64,000 bases of DNA from Christiangramia lutea. GTDB taxonomy: Bacteria > Bacteroidota > Bacteroidia > Flavobacteriales > Flavobacteriaceae. The position numbers were made by a program, and so were the translations under genes. The notes under the pieces are model-generated. The model made no database searches and was not told where the DNA came from. It worked only from the letters and a program-made list of their open reading frames with translations. Below are positions 8,536 to 16,984 of this stretch, piece by piece; position 1 is the stretch's first letter, and every line of letters begins with the position of its first letter. The stretch spans positions 1,054,001 to 1,118,000 of the forward strand of contig NZ_JAKVTV010000001.1 of assembly GCF_022489035.1 (NCBI RefSeq), in the 5' to 3' direction.

Positions 8536-9396
8536 TTGATTTCAACTGAAAAAATATACCAATCGAAAATTTCTTCTGAACCAAAAATGGTTTGCAAAGA
8601 TCATCTGGTTAGTGGAGAGAAATTTAATATTCTGGAATACGAAAATGGTATTTTAAAGACCGATCCATTTCCTGAAAATCTGGAAAAATATTACGAATCT
8701 GATGAGTATATTTCTCATAAAGATTCTTCTTCTTCTATTCAGGATAAGATCTATCATTTAGTAAAGTCTTATATGCTTTCCAGAAAAGCTAAATGGATTA
8801 GAAAGAATATTAAACATGGACGTATTTTAGATTTTGGCGCCGGTACCGGAGAATTTCTAAATAAGATGAAATCTTATTACTGGGATGTTGAAGGAGTGGA
8901 GCCAAATAAATTTGCACGAGACCTTGGAATTTTAAAAGGACTAAATTTAAAATCTTCAATAGTTGAAGTTGAGAATAAAGATTTTGATGTTATAAGTCTT
9001 TGGCATGTTTTGGAACATTTACCAGATCTGGATCAAAAACTAATAGAGTTTAAAGATCTCTTGGTAAAAGATGGCCTTTTGATAATTGCTGTTCCTAATT
9101 ACAATTCCTACGATTCTAAATACTATAAAGAAAATTGGGCCGCCTGGGATGTACCGAGACATTTATGGCATTTTTCCAGAGATGGACTTAGGGATAAAAT
9201 TTCGAAATTAGGATTTGAGCTTATAGATGAGAAACCCTTAAAATTTGATTCCTTCTATGTTAGCTTATTAAGTGAAAAAAATTCAGATTCTTCAACAAAT
9301 CCTTTAAATGCATTTTATCGGGGTTATATTTCAAATCTTCGGGCGAATTCTACTGGAGAGTATTCATCCATAGCCTATTTCTTTAAAAAAGCCTAG
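8536..9396 (+). CDS. Class I SAM-dependent methyltransferase
   Basis: Up to 286 residues. The SAM-binding motif I is LDFGAGTGEFL (about residue 97), and VISLWHVLEHLPDL (about 155) matches the post-motif region of Methyltransf_11/23 enzymes. NYNSYDSKYYKENWAAWDVP is typical of a Bacteroidota subgroup that includes sugar and small-molecule methylases; the substrate is unknown. The frame opens with TTG at 8536. An ATG at 8587 (MVCKDHLVSGE) is an equally good start because many homologues begin near that KDHLVSGE motif. The gene follows mnmG with the second parS-type site in between. Confidence 0.85.
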   Translation: MISTEKIYQSKISSEPKMVCKDHLVSGEKFNILEYENGILKTDPFPENLEKYYESDEYISHKDSSSSIQDKIYHLVKSYMLSRKAKWIRKNIKHGRILDFGAGTGEFLNKMKSYYWDVEGVEPNKFARDLGILKGLNLKSSIVEVENKDFDVISLWHVLEHLPDLDQKLIEFKDLLVKDGLLIIAVPNYNSYDSKYYKENWAAWDVPRHLWHFSRDGLRDKISKLGFELIDEKPLKFDSFYVSLLSEKNSDSSTNPLNAFYRGYISNLRANSTGEYSSIAYFFKKA

Positions 9397-9411
9397 AAAA
9401 CTTAATTTAAA

Positions 9412-9428
9412 GCCTTTTAAGGCGTTTT
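9412..9428 (+). terminator. Possible weak terminator after the methyltransferase gene
   Basis: GCCTT/AAGGC (9412-9423) forms a short stem followed by GTTTT. It is weak, but it sits about 16 bases after the stop. The rest of the 220-base gap (9397-9616) is A/T-rich and holds only the promoter of the next gene. Confidence 0.35.
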
Positions 9429-9567
9429 AGTACAGTCTAGTGAATAATTTATAGGGTTATGTTATCCAAATAGCTCTCAACGGCTTAAAACGATTAAAAT
9501 ACCATAAAGCGTTCCTATTTTTAAAATGTTTTCTATAATAAAAACTTATATTATTAAAAATTAGGCT

Positions 9568-9596
9568 TTTGTAGAATAAATACTTTTATACATTTG
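9568..9596 (+). promoter_or_regulatory. Bacteroidota-type promoter for the OmpH-like gene
   Basis: TTTG at 9568-9571 (-33 element) and TACATTTG at 9589-9596 (-7 element, TAnnTTTG) are separated by 17 bases. The ATG follows 20 bases later. This is the best-formed promoter in the window because both boxes are present. Confidence 0.7.
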
Positions 9597-9616
9597 CCAC
9601 TCAAAACGAAAAAATT

Positions 9617-10171
9617 ATGATCAAAAGATTTATTGGTGTTGCCGCGGTTGCAATTGTGATGGTATCCTGTAATGAGCAAAAAACTGCTTATGTAGATACA
9701 ACGAAAATCGTTCAGGAATATAAAGAGATGAAAGATGTTGAGGCAGAATTCTCTTCAAAATCAGATTCTGTAAGAAAGCAACTGGATTCTGTTGCACGTT
9801 CTTTCCAGCAGGAAGTTCAGGCTTATCAGTCTGAAATGGAATCTATGTCTCAGTCACAAAGACAGGAGAAAGAGCAGGAATTAATGCAAAAGCAGCAAAT
9901 GCTGCAACAGCAACAACAAATGCAAAGCAATAGACTAAGAGAGCAGTCTACTGTGGTAATGGATTCTATAGTCAATAAGATCAAAGATTATGTAAAGGAA
10001 TATGGTGAAGAAAACAACTACACTTATATCTTTGGTTCAAATGAAAGCGCTAATATCATGTATGCCGAAGAAGGACTTGATATCACCCAGGATATCCTAA
10101 AAGAATTGAATAAAGATTACGGTGGAAGCTCTGAAGTGGAAACCGAAGCTGCTGAGGAAGTAGAAGAGTAG
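9617..10171 (+). CDS. OmpH/Skp-family periplasmic chaperone-like lipoprotein
   Basis: 184 residues. A lipoprotein signal peptide ends in VMVSC with Cys18 as the lipidated residue. A long helical section follows that is very rich in Gln, Glu, Met and Ser (QEKEQELMQKQQMLQQQQQM), as in the tentacle coiled coils of Skp/OmpH chaperones that carry outer-membrane proteins through the periplasm. The YVDTTKIVQEYKEM opening matches the family start. The C-terminus is acidic. A lipid anchor is unusual for classical Skp but common in Bacteroidota relatives. The gene is monocistronic, with its own promoter and a strong terminator. Confidence 0.85.
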   Translation: MIKRFIGVAAVAIVMVSCNEQKTAYVDTTKIVQEYKEMKDVEAEFSSKSDSVRKQLDSVARSFQQEVQAYQSEMESMSQSQRQEKEQELMQKQQMLQQQQQMQSNRLREQSTVVMDSIVNKIKDYVKEYGEENNYTYIFGSNESANIMYAEEGLDITQDILKELNKDYGGSSEVETEAAEEVEE

Positions 10172-10189
10172 TCTTAATTATTACATCAT

Positions 10190-10224
10190 AAAAAAAGCTT
10201 CAGGATTTCCTGAAGCTTTTTTTA
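10190..10224. terminator. Terminator after the OmpH-like gene
   Basis: AAGCTTCAGGA (10195-10205) pairs with TCCTGAAGCTT (10208-10218), flanked by A-runs and T-runs. It can act in both directions and also serves the convergent DoxX-like gene. Confidence 0.88.
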
Positions 10225-10240
10225 TATCTATATATTTTGA

Positions 10241-10636
10241 TTAACTCATAATATATACGCCAAACATACATACAATAAAATATCCTGTTAAGGTGAAAGC
10301 TCCGGCGTAGTCTTTGGCTACCCTCTGACCAAATAAAAGCATCAGGAGGGTTACACATGCAAGAATACAGGCATATAATGCCATAGATAGATCATTATCA
10401 CCTATAATTTGCCAGATACCTATAATAGCCAAAATACCGGTAATAATTTCAATGATCATAATTATAGCTACCATTAACGGAACCATTCCCGAAAGAAATG
10501 TTCCCGAGAAATGATCTTTGAGCCATCCGGTATTTCCATTCCAATCTGAAGCTTTATCGACGCCAGATTGAAGGAAAGTGATAAGAATAAATATTAGGAT
10601 TAATAATTCAGTAAAATTTGAGCTGATGTTTTCCAT
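10241..10636 (-). CDS. DoxX-like four-helix membrane protein
   Basis: 131 residues with four predicted transmembrane segments (about 8-25, 48-70, 78-100, 110-130). The pattern FLQSGVDKASDWNGNTGWLKDHF between helices 1 and 2 is typical of Bacteroidota DoxX/DoxD-like proteins. The family is poorly characterised; some members associate with redox or terminal oxidase functions. It lies 3 bases after holB on the same strand and is probably cotranscribed with it. Substrate and partner cannot be inferred. Confidence 0.75.
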   Translation of the reverse strand: MENISSNFTELLILIFILITFLQSGVDKASDWNGNTGWLKDHFSGTFLSGMVPLMVAIIMIIEIITGILAIIGIWQIIGDNDLSMALYACILACVTLLMLLFGQRVAKDYAGAFTLTGYFIVCMFGVYIMS

Positions 10637-10639
10637 GTT

Positions 10640-11797
10640 TTATGCTGCTTTTTTGTGTAAAAATCGGGTTAGTTTAATTGATAGATCGGTTAAGATGATC
10701 TTTGCATTTCCATTCCGTTCTATATGATAAATCGCTTTTTCTAAAGCTTCGGTAATATCCATGATATTGCTACCGTGTACAAAAGGGGCAAAATTTTCAA
10801 GTTTGAACTTTTCCGAAGATGGTTCAAGGTAAACCAGGTCTTTTGCTTTATAATTCATTAAAAGGGATTGACGGAAGAAGTCTATGCAATAAAGCAAAAA
10901 GCTTTTTTGAGTTTCTCGGTTCAGTGCTGCAACCTCCTCACTCCAGGCCACCAGTTCCAGAACGGTAGATTTATTCCCTTTAGCTTTAAATGCGGAACGC
11001 ACCCAGCTTATAAACCAGGCTTCGAATTGCTCGTCACTGGAATCTTTTTTTAGGATATGTAAAGCTTTCGTATAATCTCCATTTGCCTGGTGTGCGATCT
11101 TCTTGGCCAGGGCGTCGTCACATTTTTCTCTTTCAACTAAAGCCGAAGATATATCAGCCTCCGTTAACGGTGGAAAGTGCAGACTCTGACATCTGGACCT
11201 GATGGTTTGAATAATGTTTTCTTCGTCTTCGGCTACCAGGATGAAAACCGTATTACTGGGAGGCTCTTCAATAAGTTTCAGTAATTTATTAGAAGCTGCA
11301 ATGTTCATCTTTTCAGCCATCCAGATGATCATAACCTTAAATCCACCTTCATAAGCCTTCAGAGATAATGATTTGACTATATCCTGAGCTTCGTGTACAC
11401 TTATTTGTCCCTGCTTATTTTCAACCCCAAGAGCCTGATACCAATCATATAAACTGCCATAAGGATTGGATTTTAAGAAATTTCTCCATTCATCAAGAAA
11501 ATGTGAAGAAACCGGGTTCTTTTTTATCTTTTCATTCGCCGCAACTGGAAAAGCAAAATGCAGGTCTGGATGAGAAAAACTCCTGAACTTCATATTACAG
11601 GATGTAGCCTCTTCATTATCGTTTTCTCCACCGGTATTTTTGCAAAGTATATATTGGGCATAGGCTATAGCCATAGGCAGGGCGCCACTTCCCGGCTTCC
11701 CGGTAAAAAGTTGGGCATGAGGTATTCGGTTCCTGTCGGCCGTCGTTGTCAGGTGATTTTTTATGTGCGGAAGGCCAATTACGTCGTTAAAAAGCAT
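10640..11797 (-). CDS. holB: DNA polymerase III delta' subunit-like clamp-loader ATPase
   Basis: Clamp-loader subunit of about 385 residues. The opening FNDVIGLPHIKNHL is typical of the RuvB-like AAA+ fold. The P-loop region GKPGSGALPMA lacks the catalytic Lys, as expected for the non-hydrolysing delta' subunit. The sensor-type segment NKLLKLIEEPPSNTVFILV and the SRC motif (IRSRCQSLHFP) are present. A TTG start at 11803 is possible in frame, but it lies inside a TATATTTG -7 element (11801-11808), so ATG at 11795-11797 is preferred. The ATG then begins only 4 bases from the element, implying a leaderless or nearly leaderless transcript. Divergent from pgk. Confidence 0.92.
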   Translation of the reverse strand: MLFNDVIGLPHIKNHLTTTADRNRIPHAQLFTGKPGSGALPMAIAYAQYILCKNTGGENDNEEATSCNMKFRSFSHPDLHFAFPVAANEKIKKNPVSSHFLDEWRNFLKSNPYGSLYDWYQALGVENKQGQISVHEAQDIVKSLSLKAYEGGFKVMIIWMAEKMNIAASNKLLKLIEEPPSNTVFILVAEDEENIIQTIRSRCQSLHFPPLTEADISSALVEREKCDDALAKKIAHQANGDYTKALHILKKDSSDEQFEAWFISWVRSAFKAKGNKSTVLELVAWSEEVAALNRETQKSFLLYCIDFFRQSLLMNYKAKDLVYLEPSSEKFKLENFAPFVHGSNIMDITEALEKAIYHIERNGNAKIILTDLSIKLTRFLHKKAA

Positions 11798-11800
11798 AGG

Positions 11801-11808
11801 CAAATATA
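11801..11808 (-). promoter_or_regulatory. -7 promoter element for holB
   Basis: TATATTTG on the minus strand (TAnnTTTG), ending 3 bases before the holB ATG. The divergent pgk element lies 34 bases to the right. Confidence 0.5.
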
Positions 11809-11842
11809 AAATTATATAAGCTTTATTATCTTCGGAAAAATT

Positions 11843-11850
11843 TATATTTG
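11843..11850 (+). promoter_or_regulatory. -7 promoter element for pgk
   Basis: TATATTTG (TAnnTTTG) 15 bases before the pgk ATG. No clear TTG -33 box is visible. Confidence 0.55.
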
Positions 11851-11865
11851 TAAGAAAGCAATACT

Positions 11866-13050
11866 ATGAAAACTATAGAAGATTACAATTTTAATAATAA
11901 AAGGGCACTTATAAGGGTCGATTTCAATGTTCCATTAAATGAGGAGATGAAAGTTACCGATGCGAACAGGATCGAAGCAGCCAAACCTACTATTATTAAA
12001 GTACTTGAAGATGGAGGTAGTGTTGTTTTAATGTCTCATTTAGGAAGACCAAAAGGAAAGGAAAGTAAATATTCTTTACAGCATATTACAGATAAAGTAT
12101 CCAGTGTACTTGGCGTAAAGGTGAAATTCGTTGAGGATTGTGTTGGAGAGGAAGTTGAAAATGCCGCTAAAAACTTAAAACCTGGAGAGATCCTTCTACT
12201 TGAAAATCTTCGTTTTCATGAAGAAGAGACAAAAGGAGATGAAGATTTCGCTCAAAAGCTTTCCAGATTAGGCGATATTTATGTGAATGATGCCTTTGGA
12301 ACGGCTCACCGGGCGCATGCGTCAACCACAGTGGTGGCTAAATTCTTTGAGGATAAATGTTTTGGATACCTTCTGGCCAAAGAGATTAAAAGTTTGGATA
12401 AAGTACTACACAGTTCAGAAAAACCGGTTACAGCGGTTCTTGGAGGGGCAAAAGTATCTTCAAAGATCACTGTAATTGAAAATATCCTGGACAAGATAGA
12501 TCATTTGATCATTGGTGGAGGTATGACTTATACCTTTATAAAAGCTCAGGGAGGGCATATTGGTAATTCCCTCGTTGAAGATGACAAGCAGGAACTTGCT
12601 CTTGAAATTTTGAAAAAGGCGAAGGAAAAAGGGGTGGAAGTTCATCTGCCTGTAGATTCTATAATCGCTGACAGTTTCTCTGAGCAGGCGAGCACACAAA
12701 CCGAAAGAGTGGATAATATCCCTGATGGATGGATGGGACTGGACGTAGGACCTGATACTCTTAAGAACTTTGCTGAAATTATAGCTAATTCTAAGATCAT
12801 TCTTTGGAACGGTCCTCTTGGAGTATTTGAAATGGACACTTTTGCCAAGGGAACCATACAGTTGGGCGAGGCAATTGCCAAAGCGACAGAAAATGGAGCT
12901 TTTTCGCTTGTTGGCGGAGGAGATTCCGTAGCAGCTGTTAAAAAATTCGGATTTGACAATAAAGTAAGTTACGTTTCTACCGGTGGTGGTGCGATGTTAG
13001 AGATGCTTGAAGGAAAATCCCTTCCAGGAATCGAAGCAATTAAGAACTAA
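11866..13050 (+). CDS. pgk: Phosphoglycerate kinase
   Basis: Transfers phosphate from 1,3-bisphosphoglycerate to ADP in glycolysis, reversibly. It is 394 residues, the normal bacterial length. The family signature RVDFNVPL lies at residues 17-24. SHLGRPKG follows near 59, [19 protein letters not shown] near 140-158, [12 protein letters not shown] near 195, and the Gly-rich nucleotide site [15 protein letters not shown] near 345-360. Own promoter; the transglycosylase gene follows 49 bases downstream in the same direction. Nothing unusual in the sequence. Confidence 0.98.
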   Translation: MKTIEDYNFNNKRALIRVDFNVPLNEEMKVTDANRIEAAKPTIIKVLEDGGSVVLMSHLGRPKGKESKYSLQHITDKVSSVLGVKVKFVEDCVGEEVENAAKNLKPGEILLLENLRFHEEETKGDEDFAQKLSRLGDIYVNDAFGTAHRAHASTTVVAKFFEDKCFGYLLAKEIKSLDKVLHSSEKPVTAVLGGAKVSSKITVIENILDKIDHLIIGGGMTYTFIKAQGGHIGNSLVEDDKQELALEILKKAKEKGVEVHLPVDSIIADSFSEQASTQTERVDNIPDGWMGLDVGPDTLKNFAEIIANSKIILWNGPLGVFEMDTFAKGTIQLGEAIAKATENGAFSLVGGGDSVAAVKKFGFDNKVSYVSTGGGAMLEMLEGKSLPGIEAIKN

Positions 13051-13099
13051 AGAGGTACGAAGTTTGATAAGTTTTCGTTCGTTAATGTAAAATGAATTT

Positions 13100-14686
13100 A
13101 TGCTGAAACGAAATATTTTATTGTTGTTGCTTTTAGCCGGTTTAACTTCGGTTGCCCAGGAAAAGCAGAACAAGGAAAGGGTGGAAAAGGCCAATTTCCG
13201 GGTTCAAATCTTTCAAAAGAGTGATGACACAGAGATCAAACTTGCCGAACCAGATCCTGAATTTAGAGATAAACTACCAATCTCCGCAGCTATCAGAGAT
13301 TCATCCAAGGTGAAACTGGCAGATCTCCCCAAAGCCAAGACCATAGATTCCCTTTGGAAACTTGAGCTCACCAATTCAGATCTTTATGAGAAGATGCAAC
13401 AAAGTATCCTTGAGCAGGATTATGAAGAAGTGGTGTATAAAGAGCTGCCTACGGATACTTTAAAGGCGCGTTTAGCGAAATTAAATGCCAGGACACCTTT
13501 CAATATTGAATATAATCCCATTCTTGAAAGTGTTATCAAGTCTTATTTAAAGAGAAATAAGCAGGGTATGGAGCGATTAATGGCTCTAAGCAACTATTAC
13601 TTCCCAATGTTCGAACAGGAACTGGATAAGTATGATATCCCTCTTGAGATAAAATATCTTGCCATAGTTGAATCGGCGCTAAATCCCAGGGCTAAATCCA
13701 GGGTTGGAGCTACCGGTCTTTGGCAATTTATGTTTACCACCGGTAAAATGCACGGCTTAGACGTAAGCTCCTATGTGGATGAGCGTATGGATCCTGAAAG
13801 GTCTACGGAAGCCGCTGCAAAATATCTAGCAAGTCTTTATAAGGTTTTTGGAGACTGGGATCTTGTTTTAGCATCATACAACTCTGGACCGGGGAATGTT
13901 TCCAAGGCGATTCGAAGAAGTGGTGGAGCTACAGATTACTGGCATTTAAGAAGATATCTTCCACGTGAAACAGCAGGTTATGTGCCTGCTTTCCTGGCGA
14001 CATTATACCTTTTCGAATATGCCGATGAGCATAATTTCCAACCCAAGAATCCAGATATCGTATACTTTGAAACAGACACCATTCAAGTAAAGCAGTTACT
14101 TACTTTCGACCAGGTTTCAAAAGTAACTGGTGTAGAGAAAGAGATGCTGGAGTTTCTTAATCCAAGCTATAAGCTGGATATCATTCCATTTGTTGAGGAC
14201 GAAAAATACAGCCTGAGATTACCAAAACAGGCTTCGGGGAAATTCGTTAGTAATGAAAATGCTATCTATGATTTTGCCCAGACTGAAATCGAAGAAAAGA
14301 AAAAAGAACTTCCGAAGTATGTTGAAACAAACGATCGTATAAGATATAAGGTTAGAAGAGGAGACTATTTAGGAAAAATTGCAGAAAGATATGGCGTTGG
14401 CGTTAGCAGTATTAGAAGGTGGAATAATATGCGCGGTAATAACATTAGAGTAGGGCAGTATTTAACCATATATCCAAGGAAACCGGTAGAGGTAGCCGCT
14501 TCTAATAGTGATTCTGGATCTTCTAAAGGCTCCAATCCGTCATGGTACACTGTTAAGAGCGGAGACTCACTTTGGAGCATTTCAAAGAAGTTCCCGGGCG
14601 TTACGGTACAGAATTTGAAGGCTTGGAATGATATGAACACAAATAGTCTTAAACCTGGAATGAAACTTAAGGTTTCAAAAGGTTAA
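13100..14686 (+). CDS. MltD-like membrane-bound lytic transglycosylase with two LysM domains
   Basis: 528 residues. A signal peptide (1-19, ending SVAQ) leads to a linker and then a SLT-type lytic transglycosylase domain at about 175-300. The catalytic Glu is probably E191 in AIVESALNP; GATGLWQF, ASYNSGPGNV and LPRETAGYVP are also present. LysM domains lie at about 416-459 (YKVRRGDYLGKIAERYGV) and 482-526 (YTVKSGDSLWSISKKF). It cleaves peptidoglycan glycan strands in the periplasm and binds the wall through LysM. The codons for LPRET contain a 14-of-16 match to the parS core. The DUF4837 lipoprotein gene follows 27 bases downstream. Confidence 0.93.
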   Translation: MLKRNILLLLLLAGLTSVAQEKQNKERVEKANFRVQIFQKSDDTEIKLAEPDPEFRDKLPISAAIRDSSKVKLADLPKAKTIDSLWKLELTNSDLYEKMQQSILEQDYEEVVYKELPTDTLKARLAKLNARTPFNIEYNPILESVIKSYLKRNKQGMERLMALSNYYFPMFEQELDKYDIPLEIKYLAIVESALNPRAKSRVGATGLWQFMFTTGKMHGLDVSSYVDERMDPERSTEAAAKYLASLYKVFGDWDLVLASYNSGPGNVSKAIRRSGGATDYWHLRRYLPRETAGYVPAFLATLYLFEYADEHNFQPKNPDIVYFETDTIQVKQLLTFDQVSKVTGVEKEMLEFLNPSYKLDIIPFVEDEKYSLRLPKQASGKFVSNENAIYDFAQTEIEEKKKELPKYVETNDRIRYKVRRGDYLGKIAERYGVGVSSIRRWNNMRGNNIRVGQYLTIYPRKPVEVAASNSDSGSSKGSNPSWYTVKSGDSLWSISKKFPGVTVQNLKAWNDMNTNSLKPGMKLKVSKG

Positions 14687-14713
14687 AGACCTTACTAAAT
14701 CAAAACCGAAATC

Positions 14714-15694
14714 ATGAAACGTAGCCTAATTCTGCTAACCAGTATTTTCCTTTTTATCGCATGTAATAATGAAAAGTCCAAGAAAGATGATAGGATACTA
14801 TCAGATTCTTCAGGAAATATTAATCAATTAACCGTTGTAATAAAGAATGATCTCTGGGAAGGAGAAGTAGGTGAGGCTATAAGGGAGAACCTGGCCGCTC
14901 CGGTTGATGGTTTGCCACAGGAGGAGCCTTTGTTCAGTTTGAGTCAGATACCCCCGGAGACCTTTACAGGTTTCGTAAGAAATACCCGTATCTTTCTTAA
15001 GATCGAAGAAAATAGTACTAAGGGTATGCAGATCATTAGAGATGAATTTTCTAGACCTCAAACAGGTATTGTAATCATGGGTGAAGGACCTGAAAGTATG
15101 ATTGACTTGATCAATAAACAATCAGATTCCATCATAAAGACCTATAAGAAAACTGAGCTTACCGAGAAACAAAGAAGAATTGGGAAATCTCTAAAGAAAG
15201 ATGATGCCCTGGAAGAAAAATTCGGAATTGACCTGAAATTTCCTTCTGCATACAGATATGCGAAAGAAGAAGATAAGTTTTCCTGGATAAGAAAGGAAAT
15301 TCCTAAAGGAAGTATGGAAATCCTAGTTTATGAGGTACCCATCAATAAGATAGAAAATGATTCGAGCGTGATCTCTAACATTATTAAAATGAGAGATTCC
15401 ATTGGTGAAGCTAAGATCCCTGGACGTCTTGAAGGATCTTATATGATCACTGAAAAGGCTTATGCTCCATACCTTTTTGAAACGGAAATCGATGGTAAAT
15501 TTGCCTATGAAACACGGGGAACCTGGGAAGTTTATAATGATTTCATGGCTGGCCCATTCGTGAATTATGCTGTAAAGGATGAAGAAAATAATCGGTTTGT
15601 TATCCTTGAAGGCTTTGTATTTTCACCATCCAGGGCAAAACGGGATAATATATTCGAACTCGACGCAATATTGCAATCAGCGAATTTTCAATAA
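14714..15694 (+). CDS. DUF4837 family lipoprotein
   Basis: 326 residues. The lipoprotein signal peptide ends in FIACNN with Cys17 lipidated, so it is probably anchored in the envelope. The body matches DUF4837 of Bacteroidota: ITVVIKNDLWEGEVGEAIRE-like opening, then a central RYAKEEDKFSWIRKE segment and a C-terminal TRGTWEVYNDFMAGPFVNY stretch. The function is unknown. It shares an apparent transcript with the upstream transglycosylase gene and is closed by a strong terminator. Confidence 0.85.
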   Translation: MKRSLILLTSIFLFIACNNEKSKKDDRILSDSSGNINQLTVVIKNDLWEGEVGEAIRENLAAPVDGLPQEEPLFSLSQIPPETFTGFVRNTRIFLKIEENSTKGMQIIRDEFSRPQTGIVIMGEGPESMIDLINKQSDSIIKTYKKTELTEKQRRIGKSLKKDDALEEKFGIDLKFPSAYRYAKEEDKFSWIRKEIPKGSMEILVYEVPINKIENDSSVISNIIKMRDSIGEAKIPGRLEGSYMITEKAYAPYLFETEIDGKFAYETRGTWEVYNDFMAGPFVNYAVKDEENNRFVILEGFVFSPSRAKRDNIFELDAILQSANFQ

Positions 15695-15696
15695 AT

Positions 15697-15727
15697 AAAA
15701 AACCCAACTTCTCAGTTGGGTTTTTTA
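15697..15727. terminator. Bidirectional terminator between DUF4837 and tatA
   Basis: AAAAACCCAACT pairs with AGTTGGGTTTTT around TCTC. A-runs and T-runs on both sides allow it to end both convergent genes. Confidence 0.88.
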
Positions 15728-15748
15728 TTTTTCTATATTAGGAAATAT

Positions 15749-15958
15749 TTACTTTTTATCTTCAGAAACTTTCTTTTTTTCGTCGGGATTAGTTCCATTT
15801 TCATCATCCTTAGATGCGTCCTTAAATTCTTTAATTCCGCTACCCAGACCTCTCATCAATTCAGGAATTTTACGCCCACCAAAGAGCAATAATATTACCA
15901 CCACGATTAAAATGATCTGTGGAGCTCCTATAGCTAAAGGCAAAATAAATGCATTCAT
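15749..15958 (-). CDS. tatA: Twin-arginine translocase subunit TatA/TatE
   Basis: Pore-forming component of the Tat system, which exports folded proteins across the inner membrane. 69 residues: a short N-terminal transmembrane helix (about 12-27, [20 protein letters not shown]), the FGGRKIPEL hinge, an amphipathic helix ([15 protein letters not shown]) and a charged, disordered tail. tatC is not nearby. A TAAGTTTG element lies 20 bases before the ATG. Convergent with the DUF4837 gene. Confidence 0.94.
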   Translation of the reverse strand: MNAFILPLAIGAPQIILIVVVILLLFGGRKIPELMRGLGSGIKEFKDASKDDENGTNPDEKKKVSEDKK

Positions 15959-15977
15959 GTCTTTTTATTTAGTTATA

Positions 15978-15985
15978 CAAACTTA
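15978..15985 (-). promoter_or_regulatory. -7 promoter element for tatA
   Basis: TAAGTTTG on the minus strand (TAnnTTTG), 20 bases before the tatA ATG. Confidence 0.5.
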
Positions 15986-16088
15986 ACAAGAATTAAGCAA
16001 TTTAAACGTTAAGATGACAATAAATTGCCTATAATAAAGGTCTTATTGAATTCGCTCTAACCAATATATTAGGGGAAATTTTTTAATT

Positions 16089-16096
16089 TATCTTTG
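16089..16096 (+). promoter_or_regulatory. -7 promoter element for the M23 peptidase gene
   Basis: TATCTTTG (TAnnTTTG), 18 bases before the ATG at 16115. It overlaps the in-frame TTG at 16094, which therefore cannot be the start. Confidence 0.6.
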
Positions 16097-16114
16097 TATA
16101 ACCTAAATACGGCT

Positions 16115-16981
16115 ATGACTCCAAGAAATTCAAATAAGAAGTTTGCGAAAAAGTTGCTTCATAAATATCGCATGGTCGTTCTTAATGAAGATACTTTTGA
16201 AGAACGTTTTTCCTTTCGCTTAACGAGGTTAAATGTTTTTGTGACGGTAGGACTATCTGCGATATTTCTCGTGGCGATCACCACGATCCTAATCGCTTTT
16301 ACTCCGTTAAGAGAGTACATACCAGGTTATTCGTCACCGCAGTTGAAGGAAAGAGCCGCAAATCTGGCCTATGTTTCAGATTCGCTTCAAAATGTGCTAA
16401 GATTGAACGACCAATACTTAAGTTCGATAAAAAATGCGCTTACAGGTGAGCTTGATCTTGACCAGCTTAACCGGGATTCTATTTTGGGTGCACCAATTTC
16501 TGATGCCGAATATGAGGAAATAAATCGTATCAAGGCCGATTCGATACTTCGGGAAGAAGTGGAACAGGAGGATAAATACAATATTTTACCTACGGCTACA
16601 GATAATGTGAATTTTTCACTTTTCCCACCGGTAAAGGGTTCAATTTCTGATGAGTATAGTATCGAGAACAAACATTATGCAGTAGATGTGGTCACTTCAC
16701 GCAACTCTCCGATAAAATCGGTGGCCGATGGAAGGGTGATCTTTGCAGAGTGGACTGCCGAAACAGGATATGTGATCATTATTGAGCATAGTTACGGATT
16801 GATCTCGGTTTATAAACATAATGCATCCATTTCAAAATCACAGGGTGATATGGTTGTAGCTGGTGAAGTGATCGCAACCGCGGGAAATACCGGTGAATTA
16901 ACTACGGGTCCGCATTTACATTTTGAATTATGGAATGAAGGAAACCCTGTAGACCCTTCAGAATATATTGATTTCAACTAA
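16115..16981 (+). CDS. Membrane-anchored M23 family peptidase (LytM-type)
   Basis: 288 residues. A basic cytoplasmic N-terminus precedes one transmembrane segment (about 41-62). A short coiled linker follows (about 75-160), then a C-terminal LytM domain. The zinc site looks complete: H187 and D191 in HYAVD, H235 in YKHNAS and H267/H269 in PHLHFE. It should cut peptidoglycan cross-bridges from the inner membrane, as in cell-separation or shape M23 enzymes. The ATG at 16115 is chosen because the upstream TTG falls in the -7 element. The GH3-family gene starts 3 bases after the stop, so the two are cotranscribed. Confidence 0.9.
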   Translation: MTPRNSNKKFAKKLLHKYRMVVLNEDTFEERFSFRLTRLNVFVTVGLSAIFLVAITTILIAFTPLREYIPGYSSPQLKERAANLAYVSDSLQNVLRLNDQYLSSIKNALTGELDLDQLNRDSILGAPISDAEYEEINRIKADSILREEVEQEDKYNILPTATDNVNFSLFPPVKGSISDEYSIENKHYAVDVVTSRNSPIKSVADGRVIFAEWTAETGYVIIIEHSYGLISVYKHNASISKSQGDMVVAGEVIATAGNTGELTTGPHLHFELWNEGNPVDPSEYIDFN

Positions 16982-16984
16982 AAT

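Noticed and set aside
9397-9616. A small RNA or riboswitch in the 220-base gap before the OmpH-like gene
   Set aside because: Only an A/T-rich stretch, a weak hairpin and one promoter are visible; no conserved RNA structure could be recognised by eye.
16094-16114. TTG start for the M23 peptidase gene
   Set aside because: The TTG is part of the -7 element TATCTTTG (16089-16096), so it is upstream of transcription.
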